DNA from: Rhodanobacter sp. C06
GTDB lineage: Bacteria > Pseudomonadota > Gammaproteobacteria > Xanthomonadales > Rhodanobacteraceae
Reading direction: 5' to 3'
DNA length: 64,000 bases
Assembly (NCBI RefSeq): GCF_002001105.1
Contig: NZ_MUNP01000080.1
Location: forward strand, 1-64,000
The notes under the pieces are model-generated. The model saw only the letters and a list, made by a program, of their open reading frames with translations. It ran no database searches and was not told the DNA's origin. Position numbers and translations under genes: made by a program. Every line of letters starts with the position of its first letter. The stretch's first letter is position 1. Below, piece by piece: positions 44,349 to 54,115 of this stretch.

Positions 44349-46957
44349 GCCGCCGCCTGCGAGGCCTCGATGAAATCCTGCGCGAAACGCTGCAGCACAC
44401 CACCCGCCTCGTAAATCGACACTTCTTCGGCAGTGTCGAGCCGGCACGTCACCGGCACCTCGACGCGCTCGCCGTTCCTGCGGTGGACAACCAGCGTGAG
44501 GTCGGCGCGCGGCGTGCGTTCGCCCATCACATCGAAGGTCTCGGTGCCGTCGATGCCCAGCGTCTTGCGGTTCGTGCCCGGCTTGAATTCGAGCGGCAGC
44601 ACGCCCATGCCGATCAGGTTGGTGCGATGAATCCGCTCGAACCCCTCGGCGACAATCGCCTCGACGCCCGCCAGCCGCACGCCCTTCGCCGCCCAGTCGC
44701 GCGACGAGCCCTGGCCGTAGTCGGCGCCCGCGATCACGATCAACGGCTGCTTGCGGCCCATGTAGGTCTCGATCGCTTCCCACATGCGCATGACCTTGCC
44801 TTCCGGCTCCACGCGTGCCAGCGAACCCTTCTTCACCTCGCCGTCGACCACGGCCATCTCGTTGAGCAGCGTGGGGTTGGCGAAGGTGGCGCGCTGCGCG
44901 GTGAGGTGGTCGCCGCGATGGGTCGCGTACGAATTGAAGTCCTCTTCCGGCAGGCCCATCTTCGCGAGGTACTCGCCCGCGGCGCTGTCGGGCAGGATCG
45001 CGTTCGACGGCGACAGATGGTCGGTGGTGATGTTGTCGCCCAGCACCGCCAGCGGACGCATCCCCGTGAGCGTGCGCTCGCCCGCGAGCGCGCCCTCCCA
45101 GTACGGCGGACAGCGGATGTAGGTGCTCTGCGCGCGCCAGGCGTACAGCGGCGTGGCGCGGATACCGCTGCGGCCGGTACGCGCGAACATCGGCTCGTAG
45201 ACCTTGCGGAACTGCTCGGGCTTCACGCTGGAGGACACGATCGCGTCGATCTCCTCGTCGCTGGGCCAGATGTCCTTGAGCGTCACCGGCTGGCCGTTGG
45301 CGTCGATGCCGAGAACGTCCTGCTCGATGTCGAAGCGGATGGTGCCGGCGATGGCGTAGGCCACCACCAGCGGCGGCGAGGCCAGGAACGCCTGCTTCGC
45401 ATACGGATGGATGCGACCGTCGAAATTGCGGTTACCGGACAGCACGGCGGTGGCATACAGGTCGCGGTCGATGATCTCCTGCTGGATCTTGGGATCGAGT
45501 GCGCCGGACATGCCGTTGCAGGTGGTGCAGGCGAACGCCACGATGCCGAAGCCGAGCTTCTCCAGCTCCGGCAGCAGGTTCGCTTCTTCCAGATACAACT
45601 GCACGGCCTTGGAGCCGGGCGCGAGCGAGCTCTTCACCCACGGCTTGCGCGTGAGGCCGCGCTTGTTCGCGTTGCGCGCAAGCAGTGCGGCCGCGATCAC
45701 GTTGCGCGGGTTGCTGGTGTTGGTGCAGCTGGTGATGGCGGCGATGATCACCGCGCCATCGGGCATCTGGCCCGGCTGCTCCTTCCACTCGCCGGCGATG
45801 CCGCGCGCGGCGAGATCGGACGTAGGCAGGCGCTTGTGCGGGTTGGACGGGCCGGCCATGTTGCGCACGACGGAAGACAGGTCGAACGTCAGCGTGCGTT
45901 CGTACTGCGCAGCGATGAGCGTGTCGGCCCACAGGCCGGCGGCCTTGGCGTAGGTCTCCACCAGCTTGACCTGCTCGTCGCTGCGGCCGGTGAGGCGCAG
46001 GTAGTCGATGGTCTGGCCGTCGATGAAGAACATCGCGGCGGTGGCGCCGTACTCGGGCGCCATGTTCGAGATGGTCGCGCGGTCGCCCAGCGTGAGGCTG
46101 GCCGCACCTTCGCCACGGAACTCCAGGTACGCGCCGACGACCTTCTCCTTGCGCAGGAACTCGGTGAGCTCAAGCACGATATCGGTGGCGGTGATGCCGG
46201 GCTGGCGCTTGCCGGTCAGTTCCACGCCCACGATGTCGGGCAGGCGCATCCACGAGGCGCGGCCGAGCATCACGCTTTCCGCTTCCAGGCCGCCGACACC
46301 GACAGCGATCACGCCGAGCGCATCCACGTGCGGCGTGTGGCTGTCGGTGCCCACGCAGGTATCGGGATAGGCCACGCCCTTGCCGTTCTCATCGTGGCGT
46401 ACCTGGATCACCGGCGACATCTTCTCCAGGTTGATCTGGTGCATGATGCCGTTGCCCGGCGGGATCACGTCGACGTTCTCGAACGCCTGCTTGGTCCACT
46501 CGATGAAGTGGAAGCGGTCCTCGTTGCGGCGATCCTCGATCGCGCGGTTCTTCGCGAACGCATCCGGGTCGAAACCGCCGCATTCCACCGCCAGCGAGTG
46601 GTCGACGATCAACTGCACCGGCACCACCGGGTTCACCTTGGCCGGATCGCCGCCGCGGTCGGCGATGGCGTCACGCAGGCCGGCCAGATCCACCAGCGCC
46701 GTCTGGCCCAGGATGTCGTGGCACACCACGCGCGCCGGGAACCACGGGAAATCGCGCTCGCGCTTGCGCTCGATGAGCTGCTTGAGCGACTCGACGAGGA
46801 TCGCCGGATCGCACCGGCGTACCAGGTTCTCTGCAAGCACGCGCGAGGTGTAGGGCAGCGCGTCATAGGCGCCCGGCCGGATCGCCTCCACGGCGGCGCG
46901 CGCATCGAAATAGTCCAGCGACGTGCCGGGGAGGGATTGGCGGTAGACGGTATTCAT
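44345..46957 (-). CDS. acnD: AcnD, Fe/S-dependent 2-methylcitrate dehydratase
   Basis: An 870-aa aconitase-superfamily enzyme. The [4Fe-4S] ligands fit Cys in AITSCTNTSNP and both Cys in FACTTCNGMSG. Substrate and swivel-domain segments (GVGTDSHTPH-like CVGTDSHTPHVDALG, GADYGQGSSRDWAAKG) are complete. Pairing with PrpF identifies it as AcnD, which dehydrates 2-methylcitrate, rather than AcnA. The ATG at 46957 precedes the typical MNTVYRQSLPGTSLDYFDAR start; longer readings upstream are spurious. Usually prpB and prpC precede it; here the upstream DNA carries an opposite-strand sulfotransferase remnant. Confidence 0.93.
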   Translation of the reverse strand: MNTVYRQSLPGTSLDYFDARAAVEAIRPGAYDALPYTSRVLAENLVRRCDPAILVESLKQLIERKRERDFPWFPARVVCHDILGQTALVDLAGLRDAIADRGGDPAKVNPVVPVQLIVDHSLAVECGGFDPDAFAKNRAIEDRRNEDRFHFIEWTKQAFENVDVIPPGNGIMHQINLEKMSPVIQVRHDENGKGVAYPDTCVGTDSHTPHVDALGVIAVGVGGLEAESVMLGRASWMRLPDIVGVELTGKRQPGITATDIVLELTEFLRKEKVVGAYLEFRGEGAASLTLGDRATISNMAPEYGATAAMFFIDGQTIDYLRLTGRSDEQVKLVETYAKAAGLWADTLIAAQYERTLTFDLSSVVRNMAGPSNPHKRLPTSDLAARGIAGEWKEQPGQMPDGAVIIAAITSCTNTSNPRNVIAAALLARNANKRGLTRKPWVKSSLAPGSKAVQLYLEEANLLPELEKLGFGIVAFACTTCNGMSGALDPKIQQEIIDRDLYATAVLSGNRNFDGRIHPYAKQAFLASPPLVVAYAIAGTIRFDIEQDVLGIDANGQPVTLKDIWPSDEEIDAIVSSSVKPEQFRKVYEPMFARTGRSGIRATPLYAWRAQSTYIRCPPYWEGALAGERTLTGMRPLAVLGDNITTDHLSPSNAILPDSAAGEYLAKMGLPEEDFNSYATHRGDHLTAQRATFANPTLLNEMAVVDGEVKKGSLARVEPEGKVMRMWEAIETYMGRKQPLIVIAGADYGQGSSRDWAAKGVRLAGVEAIVAEGFERIHRTNLIGMGVLPLEFKPGTNRKTLGIDGTETFDVMGERTPRADLTLVVHRRNGERVEVPVTCRLDTAEEVSIYEAGGVLQRFAQDFIEASQAAA

Positions 46958-47149
46958 GGATATCAGGAACCTTGGAAGTGAACGCCCGACTGAGGTGTCG
47001 ACGGCGTATTTTAGCGGGTGAAAGCCCCTCCCTTCAGAGCCCCGGCTTGACTGCCATGCAGGACGGCATCGACGGCGACCGCAAGGCGCACATGGTGCGC
47101 ATCCGGCAATGCGAGGCGCGGGCACCGGGCGCGTGCGTCGCCCAGGCGG

Positions 47150-47491
47150 GCAAACCGGTACTTGCGGGCGCGCGTACGACCTCGACGCGATGGCCGCACA
47201 CTGCAAGGACTACCAGCAGCTGAGCCTGTACTGGCTGGAACGCCATCCGGCGCGTGTCCTGGATTTTTCGCACGAGTCCCTGCTCAGGGAAACCGAGCTG
47301 CAGGTGAGGCGCCCGCTCGATTTCTGCCGGTTGGGCTTCGATTGGGCCTGCCTCTCGCCACACCGCACCCAGCGCGAAGCTCACAGCAGGGCCAGCGCGG
47401 CGCGGGTACGTCGCCCCCTGCGACAGACACATTGCGGAGCGGTCATTACACCGCGCCGCTGGCGGCGTTGCGCAGCCAGTTCGAGTCCTGA
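47150..47491 (+). pseudogene. Decayed C-terminal fragment of a TPR-type sulfotransferase
   Basis: Frame 3 (from about 47170) reads AYDLDAMAAHCKDYQQLSLY and later VLDFSHESLLRETELQVR and LDFCRLGFDWACLSPHRT, matching the end of the sulfotransferase domain of TPR-sulfotransferase proteins. Near 47413-47425 the match jumps to frame 2, TDTLRSGHYTAPLAALRSQF, and stops at 47491, which implies a one-base deletion. Everything upstream of about 47150 (TPR repeats, PAPS-binding loop) is missing. It is therefore a remnant, convergent with the thioredoxin-like gene. Confidence 0.65.
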
Positions 47492-47501
47492 AGAAGACCA
47501 G

Positions 47502-48464
47502 TCACCCGAAGGTGAAGCTGTAGACCTGCAGGCCCTTTTGCGGGACGTGCAGCACCAGCACATGCTCGCCATCAGCCACGCCGTCGTACAAGGTATAGAG
47601 CCGACTGCCCTGCACTGTGACTGCCGGCTGCGGCTTGCCGTCGACCGTCACCTGAAGGGCAATCGGCTGCGCGGCGCTGGCCACCACGTAGACCTTCGCC
47701 GCCTTGAAACGCAGCTTGATGTCACCCTGTGATCCGGCCAGGCGGGCGTATTCATCGGTGATTTCCCATCGCCCGTTCAAGGCATAGTGGTTGGCGGCCG
47801 GCTGGCCCGGCGCACTGAACCGGTGCATGCCGTTGCCACCATCATTGACTTCGGAACTGTCCAGACCGAATTGGGTCGCGCTGCCGAGGTGCAGCTCCGG
47901 CGTTTCCTTGGCCGCGGGAACTCCGCCAGTTGCAGCGGCATTGGCAGGCAGCAGCCCCATGCCGAGCAAGGATCGGATGGCGTTCTCCATGACGTCGTAG
48001 GCGCCTTCGCCGTAGTGATGACCGATCAACCGGCCGTTCTGGTCGATCAGGTACTCGGCCGGCCAGAACTGGTTGTGCCATGCGCTCCAAGTGCCACCGT
48101 GGTCGTCCATCGCCACCGGGTAGGTGATGCCCAGGCGCTGTATCGCGGCCCGCACGTTGGCCGGATTCGCCTCGAAATCGAACTCCGGCGTGTGCACGCC
48201 GACCACCACCAAGCCCTTGTCCTTGTAGGTCTGGTATAGGTGCTCGACATGCGGCAACGCACGAACGCAGTTGATGCAGGAATAGGCCCAGAAATCGACT
48301 AGCACGACCTTGCCGCGCAGGCCTGCCATGGTAAGCGGCGGAGAGTTGAGCCATTCGGCGATGCCGGCGAATTCGGGCGGTTGGCTTGGCGCGGTATCGG
48401 CCCGTGCGCCGCCGGGTAGCAGACACAGGAGGGCAAGAACAACTGCGTGGGCCAGGGCTTTCAT
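47502..48464 (-). CDS. Periplasmic thioredoxin-like protein, DipZ C-terminal type
   Basis: A 320-aa exported redox protein. A signal peptide covers residues 1-22. A TlpA-like domain has Cys63-Ile-Asn-Cys66 in WAYSCINCVRALPHVEHLY, the redox motif found in the C-terminal half of DipZ. The last 120 residues (HYALNGRWEITDEYARLAG to the end) match the beta-sandwich domain that follows it in DipZ. The CcdA-like membrane half of DipZ is absent, so an external electron donor is needed. The gene lies between a sulfotransferase remnant and an Oar-like receptor; no functional partner is obvious. Confidence 0.88.
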   Translation of the reverse strand: MKALAHAVVLALLCLLPGGARADTAPSQPPEFAGIAEWLNSPPLTMAGLRGKVVLVDFWAYSCINCVRALPHVEHLYQTYKDKGLVVVGVHTPEFDFEANPANVRAAIQRLGITYPVAMDDHGGTWSAWHNQFWPAEYLIDQNGRLIGHHYGEGAYDVMENAIRSLLGMGLLPANAAATGGVPAAKETPELHLGSATQFGLDSSEVNDGGNGMHRFSAPGQPAANHYALNGRWEITDEYARLAGSQGDIKLRFKAAKVYVVASAAQPIALQVTVDGKPQPAVTVQGSRLYTLYDGVADGEHVLVLHVPQKGLQVYSFTFG

Positions 48465-48604
48465 GGGCGCACCTGTCTGGGAACGGCAGACTGGCCATGG
48501 AATCGTGCCACCTGCCGGGACAAGTTGTTGCCTGCAACCTGCCGCCGGAAAGCTCCGGCGGCAGAGTCACGAGGTACCTGCGCATCCTTGCGCGCTTTCA
48601 GTCA

Positions 48605-51600
48605 TCAGTAATCGTAAGTGACACCGAATTGCACGTAGCGCGGCGTTTCGGTAGCGAACGGCTGGCCATACCGCGGGTTCGGAATCGCGGTACTGCCGTA
48701 GTGTTCATAGGCCTGCGTCATCTTCTGCTCGTTGAGCACGTTGTGGACCTGCAACTGGAAGCCCAGCTTCTTGTCCGCCCACTCCGGCCGGTACTCCACG
48801 CTCAGATCCAGCGGGTGGATCCACGGGGTGTAGCCCGTGCTGCCGCCCGGTGTCGGCACACCGCCGCACCAGTGATAGAACGCACCGTAGCCATTGCCCG
48901 GATTGGTCTCGCCAGGACCGTAGTAACCAAGGCATGACTTGGGCGTACCCGAAGCCACCGTCAGGATGCCGCTGACCGTCCATTCCGGCGTGACCTGGTA
49001 GGTGCCGTAGGCCTTCAGCACGTGCTTGCGCGAGTTCGCCTGCACGCCGTTCGCGTACTGCATCAGCTGGCCGTAGTCCCACTGCGTGGTGGCGGACACG
49101 GAGCTGCCGCCTTGGCCGATGTTCGACTGCACCGGGCCCTCCGTGCTGCCGTAGCTCTTGGAGAACACGTAGTCGATCTTGCCCTGCCACTTGCCATCGA
49201 ACGGATGCTCCAGGTAGGCCTCCAGCGCGTAGTACTTGCGGCTGGCCTTCGGGAAGCCGAACTGTTCCGGCGACACGGTGTAGCTGTAGTAGCCGCCGTG
49301 GCCGTCCGAGATCCGGAACTGGTTGGTCGATCCGGGGTTGATCAGCACGCTGCCCTGCAAGGCGTAGTCGCTGCAGTTCGTGTCGGTCAGGCCCGGGTTC
49401 TGCGCGAGCAGCTGGGCGCACTGGGTGCGGGTATCGGCAACGTCGTCGACGATGCGACCCAGCTTGCGCACCGTGCCCTGCACGCCATACACCCAGGACG
49501 GGTTGATCTGCTGCTGCATGCCCAGCACGAACTCGTCCTGGTACTCGGCCTTGAGGTTGGTCGAGCGCACGGTATTCGGGTCGAGTGGCTGGCCGTACTC
49601 GTTGTTGTTCGAAACCGGCACGCCCGGGCCCTGGGTCAAGCCATGCGACATGATCGGGGTGAGACCCTGCGGGACGCCGTTCGCATCGATGCCCGAGTAG
49701 GTGTAGTACGACTGCACATACGTCGAGCCGGAGGCCTCGCGGAGCGCCACGCCAGCCGGCAACGCCAGGTAGTAACGACCCGCATTGCCGTATACCTTTA
49801 GCGTCGAGTCGCCGAACACATCCCAGCTGAAGCCCAGGCGCGGCGCCCATTGCGGCTTGGTCAGGCGCACATAGGGCACGCCGTCGGGGTTGTAGTTGGT
49901 GAACTGGTCGTTGCGCAGGCCGAGGTTCAGCAGCAGGTTCGGGGTGATCTGCCAGTTGTCCTCGATGTATTGGGCGCGCTGGCTGACCTTGACTGCAGCC
50001 GCGGTCACGAAGACGTACTTGCTGACGATGTAACCACCCGCACCATTCGGATAATTGCCCGTGGCGTCAACAAAGGGGGCCTGGCTGACGTCCGAGCCCA
50101 CGAATGGAACGGTGGCGCTGGGTGCCTTGTCGTAATCCCAGGCGTAGCCCGGGCCGCTCATTGCGCTGCCGTCGCCCATGTCAATCGTGGTCATGTTGTC
50201 GATACCAAACTTGATATCGTGCTGCCCCAGCTTCCAATCCAGGTCGAGACGCAGGTTGGTCGTGCTCGATTTGTGATCCGGGCTCGGAACGTTGGTGTTC
50301 GCGTTGTTGTTTTGCGGCGGCTTCCCGTTGGGCCACAGCGCAGGGTTGGCTCGCCCGCCCTGGATTATGTGCGCCAGCGTGGGATCGAAACCCGGATAGG
50401 CCGGCTGCACGGTGTAGTAGGTCCCGCGCATCTTTCCGTACATCGCATCCAGCGTCAGGTTGTCGGTGATGTACGAGGTGTACTTGGCGATCCAGATGCT
50501 GAACGCATTCTTGAAGCTCTGGTCCAGGCTGTTGAACGCGCCCACCGAGTTCTGCGAGTAGTTGTTGTTCGGCGCGTAGTTGTAGTCGTAGATGGAGGCC
50601 GAGTACTGCTCCTTGTTCCGCACGCCGGTCAGCGACAGGATGTTGCTGTCGTTGATATTCCAGTCCAGCTTGCCGTAGAACTTCGGCATGCTGTACTTGC
50701 GGTAGTAGACCGTACCCGCTTCGACGGATTGCACGTTGGTGCGCTGCTGCTTGTCGGACTCGGCCGCGATGAAGAAGAACAGCTTGTCCTTGATCAGCGG
50801 ACCGCTGACGTAGGCGTCATAGACGTTTTCCCAACGACTGTCGCGGTTGCGATAGTCATAGATGCTGCCGGCCGTCTGACCGGGGATATCCGAACGCGGA
50901 TTCACGTAATGGGTGTTGATGTAGTTGGCGCGCGCGAACGCCGGCTGCCACAGCGCCTGACCGCCGAAGTGCCAGTCGTTCGTGCCGCTCTTGCCGATCT
51001 GGCTGATCACCCCACCCGCCGAACGGCCGTATTCGGCACCGTAGCCGGCGGTCAGGGTTTCTTGCTGGGAGATCGAGCCGTACGGCAGAGTGATGCCACC
51101 TGCGTTGCCCAGCGGATCGGAAGTGTTGAAGCCGTTGATGTAGTAGGCGTTCTCGGCCACCGACGAACCACCGAAGGACACCATCGGCTGTCCGGTCGGA
51201 CCGTTGCCCAGCATGCCTGCGCCCTGCACCGTGCCCGGGGCCAGCAGGGCGATCGCTTCGCCGCTGCGCGCCACCGGCAGATGCTTCAGCTGCTCGGCGG
51301 TGATCACCGAGGCCTCGCGGGTCGAGGTTACGTCGATCGCTGGCAGGGCGTTGCCCGTGACCGTCACTGTGGACAGGTTCTGCGCGTTCTTCGCGCTGGC
51401 GCCAGCCTCGATGAAGTTGACCGCCTGCGCACCCGACACCTTCGGCGTGATGTTGGCCTGCGACTGCACGATGTTGCCGTTCTGCAGCAGGTTCACGGTA
51501 TAGGTGCCCACCGGTACCGTCACCGAATAACGGCCGGTGCTGTCCACCGGCACGGTGCGGTTGAAACCCGCACCGCCAACGATCTGCACGGTCTCGCCGG

Positions 51601-51754
51601 CCGCGGCCGGCGCGGTACCGAAAATCGTGCTCGTGGTGGCCTGCGCCAGCACCTGTCCCGTCATGCCGGCACTGGTGGCGATGGCCAAGGCCAATGCCGT
51701 ACGACGCAGTCGTGCGCCATGCGACGGTGAATTACGAAGCTTTGCGATATTCAT
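48605..51754 (-). CDS. Oar-like TonB-dependent outer-membrane receptor
   Basis: A 1049-aa receptor. A signal peptide of about 38 residues (ending VLAQ) precedes a carboxypeptidase-regulatory-like beta-sandwich (about 42-110, GRYSVTVPVGTYTVNLLQNG), then the plug (AGYGAEYGRSAGGVISQIGKSG) and a long barrel ending FGVTYDY. This is the Oar/adventurous-gliding receptor type, common in Xanthomonadaceae and often linked to peptides or complex sugars. The ATG at 51754 follows GGGGAGTC; an upstream in-frame extension is rejected. The substrate is unknown. The MocR gene nearby might regulate it, but this is not shown. Confidence 0.9.
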   Translation of the reverse strand: MNIAKLRNSPSHGARLRRTALALAIATSAGMTGQVLAQATTSTIFGTAPAAAGETVQIVGGAGFNRTVPVDSTGRYSVTVPVGTYTVNLLQNGNIVQSQANITPKVSGAQAVNFIEAGASAKNAQNLSTVTVTGNALPAIDVTSTREASVITAEQLKHLPVARSGEAIALLAPGTVQGAGMLGNGPTGQPMVSFGGSSVAENAYYINGFNTSDPLGNAGGITLPYGSISQQETLTAGYGAEYGRSAGGVISQIGKSGTNDWHFGGQALWQPAFARANYINTHYVNPRSDIPGQTAGSIYDYRNRDSRWENVYDAYVSGPLIKDKLFFFIAAESDKQQRTNVQSVEAGTVYYRKYSMPKFYGKLDWNINDSNILSLTGVRNKEQYSASIYDYNYAPNNNYSQNSVGAFNSLDQSFKNAFSIWIAKYTSYITDNLTLDAMYGKMRGTYYTVQPAYPGFDPTLAHIIQGGRANPALWPNGKPPQNNNANTNVPSPDHKSSTTNLRLDLDWKLGQHDIKFGIDNMTTIDMGDGSAMSGPGYAWDYDKAPSATVPFVGSDVSQAPFVDATGNYPNGAGGYIVSKYVFVTAAAVKVSQRAQYIEDNWQITPNLLLNLGLRNDQFTNYNPDGVPYVRLTKPQWAPRLGFSWDVFGDSTLKVYGNAGRYYLALPAGVALREASGSTYVQSYYTYSGIDANGVPQGLTPIMSHGLTQGPGVPVSNNNEYGQPLDPNTVRSTNLKAEYQDEFVLGMQQQINPSWVYGVQGTVRKLGRIVDDVADTRTQCAQLLAQNPGLTDTNCSDYALQGSVLINPGSTNQFRISDGHGGYYSYTVSPEQFGFPKASRKYYALEAYLEHPFDGKWQGKIDYVFSKSYGSTEGPVQSNIGQGGSSVSATTQWDYGQLMQYANGVQANSRKHVLKAYGTYQVTPEWTVSGILTVASGTPKSCLGYYGPGETNPGNGYGAFYHWCGGVPTPGGSTGYTPWIHPLDLSVEYRPEWADKKLGFQLQVHNVLNEQKMTQAYEHYGSTAIPNPRYGQPFATETPRYVQFGVTYDY

Positions 51755-51928
51755 CAAGCGACTCCCCAGAGCGTATGCCATAAACAAAGGCCCCGGCCTC
51801 GCTGGCCCGCGACCCCAAAAAGGTTTCTTGCTCGCGATTTGAAACGGCTGCACAAACAACGGAATGAATGGCCTCCTTGCCTGGACAATCACGAGCTTCC
51901 AGCACGTGCATACCAATCGCGCGTGACT

Positions 51929-52186
51929 TCAGCCTGTTTTCTCAAGCAGGCGGGCAGCAATGCCGGCAAGCGTGTCGCGCTCGATCGCAAGTTTCTGCAC
52001 GCACGCGCGCAATTGGTCGACATCATTGGGACGTGTCTTGCTGCTGCGAAACCGGCGCACCCAGACCCGGACGACCTCACTGCGCAAACCCAGCTGCAGA
52101 GCCGCCTCGCCCGCCGTGAACCGGTGCTTGACCACCAGCCGGATAGCCTCGTCCTTCAGCTCGTCCGGATAGAACCTCATGCGCAT
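51929..52186 (-). CDS. Orphan IS3-type transposase OrfA-like protein
   Basis: An 85-aa basic protein with a helix-turn-helix of the IS3/IS911 OrfA type: YPDELKDEAIRLVVKHRFT, then AALQLGLRSEVVRVWVRRFR, and a C-terminal leucine-rich helix (LRACVQKLAIERDTLAGIAARLL). No OrfB (DDE transposase) follows on the same strand, and no IS ends were found, so it is an IS remnant or a domesticated DNA-binding protein. It is 175 bp upstream of the Oar receptor start. Confidence 0.65.
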   Translation of the reverse strand: MRMRFYPDELKDEAIRLVVKHRFTAGEAALQLGLRSEVVRVWVRRFRSSKTRPNDVDQLRACVQKLAIERDTLAGIAARLLEKTG

Positions 52187-52611
52187 CTGCCAGTCTCCCG
52201 CGCCTCATCATGTGTGATTTCATGTCGCAAGAACCCACCGATCGGCATATCGAGCCAACCGGCTTCATGCAATGCCGTGTCCATATGCCGAACGGGTCAT
52301 CTCATTGAATCGGCCCTTTGGTCACATTAAATAAACATTTGCGGTCTTTACAGAACCAATCGAAATGAAACAGGCATGGCCAATGTCCATCGCTCCGCAC
52401 GACTTGTTCGCATTGCACTCAAAGCCTTGCCATGCCTTGTGGCACATGACAGTGTCATCCGGCGATGTAAAACCAAGCCAATCGACATCTTGTTCCCCGG
52501 CAGATCGTCGTTATTTCAAATTTTCGACGCATCAAACGTCTTGGTCTGGCGAAGCCACGTCGTGCACATGACCAATTCCACGGAAGCATCCATAACCAAT
52601 ATGGAGGCAAC
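52187..52611. other. AT-richer intergenic region upstream of the MocR gene
   Basis: A 425-bp gap, notably lower in GC than its neighbours. It carries CGGCATAT (52243-52250) and its inverted copy ATATGCCG (52283-52290), with a smaller inner CGGC/GCCG pair, suited to a hairpin or a dimeric regulator site. A GGAGG ribosome site precedes the MocR start. No gene is seen. The base composition may mark acquired DNA together with the IS remnant. Confidence 0.5.
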
Positions 52612-54087
52612 ATGTTTCTCGAACTCGATGGGCATGGCCCGCACTACAGCCAGCTGACCCGCGCCATGAAGTCCGCCATTCTCAGCGGCCGGCTGGTCGC
52701 CGGCGCCCGCCTGCCCCCGACCCGGGCGCTGGCCGAGGAGCTGGGGGTTTCGCGCATCACGGTGCTGACGGCCTACGAACAGCTGCGGGCCGAGGGCTAC
52801 ATCGTCGGCCGCGTGGGCTCCGGCAGTTACGTGAGTACATCGCGCGCCGAACCGATGCCGCCGCAACAGGCGCCGAGCCGGTCGATCACACCACTCACGC
52901 GCTATGCGAAACGTGCGCGGCAGCTGGTGGACTGGTCGATCCCGGCCAGGCATCGCGACCGTCGCCTGGACATGCAATACGGCCGCCCGCAGGTCAATCC
53001 CACGCTGGGCACCCTCTGGGGACGCGAACTCGCCTGGGCCGCGACGCACACCCGGCTCGAATACAGCAACGTCCAGGGGCTGCCGGTACTGCGCGAACAG
53101 ATCTGCGACCACTTGGCCCGGCGCCGCGGGATCCGCACCTCGCCGGACCGGATCCTGATCGTCAGCGGCACCCAGCAGGCAATTACCTTGGCCTCGCGCG
53201 TGCTGCTGGACGAAGGTGACGAGGTGGCCATCGAGGAACCGCACTATTTCAGTGCCTGGCAGCAGTTCGGCGCCCATGGCGCGTCACTGCTGGCGATCCC
53301 CACGGATCAGGAAGGCCTGGTCTGCAGCGCCCTGCCGAAACAGGCTCCGCGCCTGGTGATGGTCACCCCGTCACACCAGTTTCCCGCGGGCCCGACGCTT
53401 TCCATGGCGCGCCGGCAGGAGTTGCTGCGTTACGCAAGGATCGGAAGCTGCTGGATCATGGAGGACGACTACGACGGCGAACTGCGTTACGAATCGCCGC
53501 CGCTGCCGGCCCTGCGCGCACTCGACGACGACGACCGCGTGATCTATGTCGGCACCTACTCCAAGGTGATGTTCGGCGCGCTGCGGCTTGGCTACATGGT
53601 GCTGCCGGAAGTGCTGTGCGACGACTTCATCAATGCCAAGTACCTGTGCGATCGCGGGAGCCCGGCGGTTCAGCAGGCCGCGCTCGCGCATTTCATGGAG
53701 AACGGCGGCTTCGATCGCCATCTGCGCTTCATGACCAAGGAGCTGAACTCACGGCGCCGCGAGCTGATCGCCGGGTTGCAACAGCATGCCGGCGATCGCG
53801 TGCGGATCGCGGATGCGCATGCCGGCATGCACATCACGGTCTGGCTGTCCGCCTACGATCACGCGCAGGTCGATGCGTTGATCGCCGATGCACACGAGCG
53901 CGGACTGGGCCTGTATTCCATAGCGCCGCACTACCAGAAGCCGCCGGACGTGCCCGGCCTCATCCTCGGCTACTGCGGCCTTTCCAAGGCACAGTTGCAC
54001 GAAGCGACGCAGCTGTTCGGCGAGTGCCTGGATGCGATCGATGCCGCAGCGCGGGAACTGTCGCCGACGCGACGCCGGCGGGCATGA
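52612..54087 (+). CDS. MocR-family regulator (GntR HTH + aminotransferase domain)
   Basis: A 491-aa PdxR/MocR-type regulator. The N-terminal GntR winged helix is at about residues 10-78 (LPPTRALAEELGVSRITVL). It is followed by a fold-type I aminotransferase-like domain in which the PLP lysine fits GTYSKVMFGALRLGY and the Asp fits MEDDYDGEL. Such proteins sense PLP or amino-acid derivatives and commonly control a divergent gene. Here the divergent neighbours are the orphan OrfA and, beyond it, the Oar receptor; no vitamin B6 gene is present, so the target is unclear. Confidence 0.92.
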   Translation: MFLELDGHGPHYSQLTRAMKSAILSGRLVAGARLPPTRALAEELGVSRITVLTAYEQLRAEGYIVGRVGSGSYVSTSRAEPMPPQQAPSRSITPLTRYAKRARQLVDWSIPARHRDRRLDMQYGRPQVNPTLGTLWGRELAWAATHTRLEYSNVQGLPVLREQICDHLARRRGIRTSPDRILIVSGTQQAITLASRVLLDEGDEVAIEEPHYFSAWQQFGAHGASLLAIPTDQEGLVCSALPKQAPRLVMVTPSHQFPAGPTLSMARRQELLRYARIGSCWIMEDDYDGELRYESPPLPALRALDDDDRVIYVGTYSKVMFGALRLGYMVLPEVLCDDFINAKYLCDRGSPAVQQAALAHFMENGGFDRHLRFMTKELNSRRRELIAGLQQHAGDRVRIADAHAGMHITVWLSAYDHAQVDALIADAHERGLGLYSIAPHYQKPPDVPGLILGYCGLSKAQLHEATQLFGECLDAIDAAARELSPTRRRRA

Positions 54088-54091
54088 AGGT

Positions 54092-54109
54092 CGCCCCGCT
54101 TGCGGGGCG
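54092..54109. terminator. Short hairpin between convergent mocR and kdpE
   Basis: CGCCCCGC / GCGGGGCG (54092-54099 and 54102-54109) forms a tight stem in the 28-bp gap between the two stops. There is no T-run, so termination is uncertain; it may serve both strands weakly. Confidence 0.4.
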
Positions 54110-54115
54110 CCTCGC

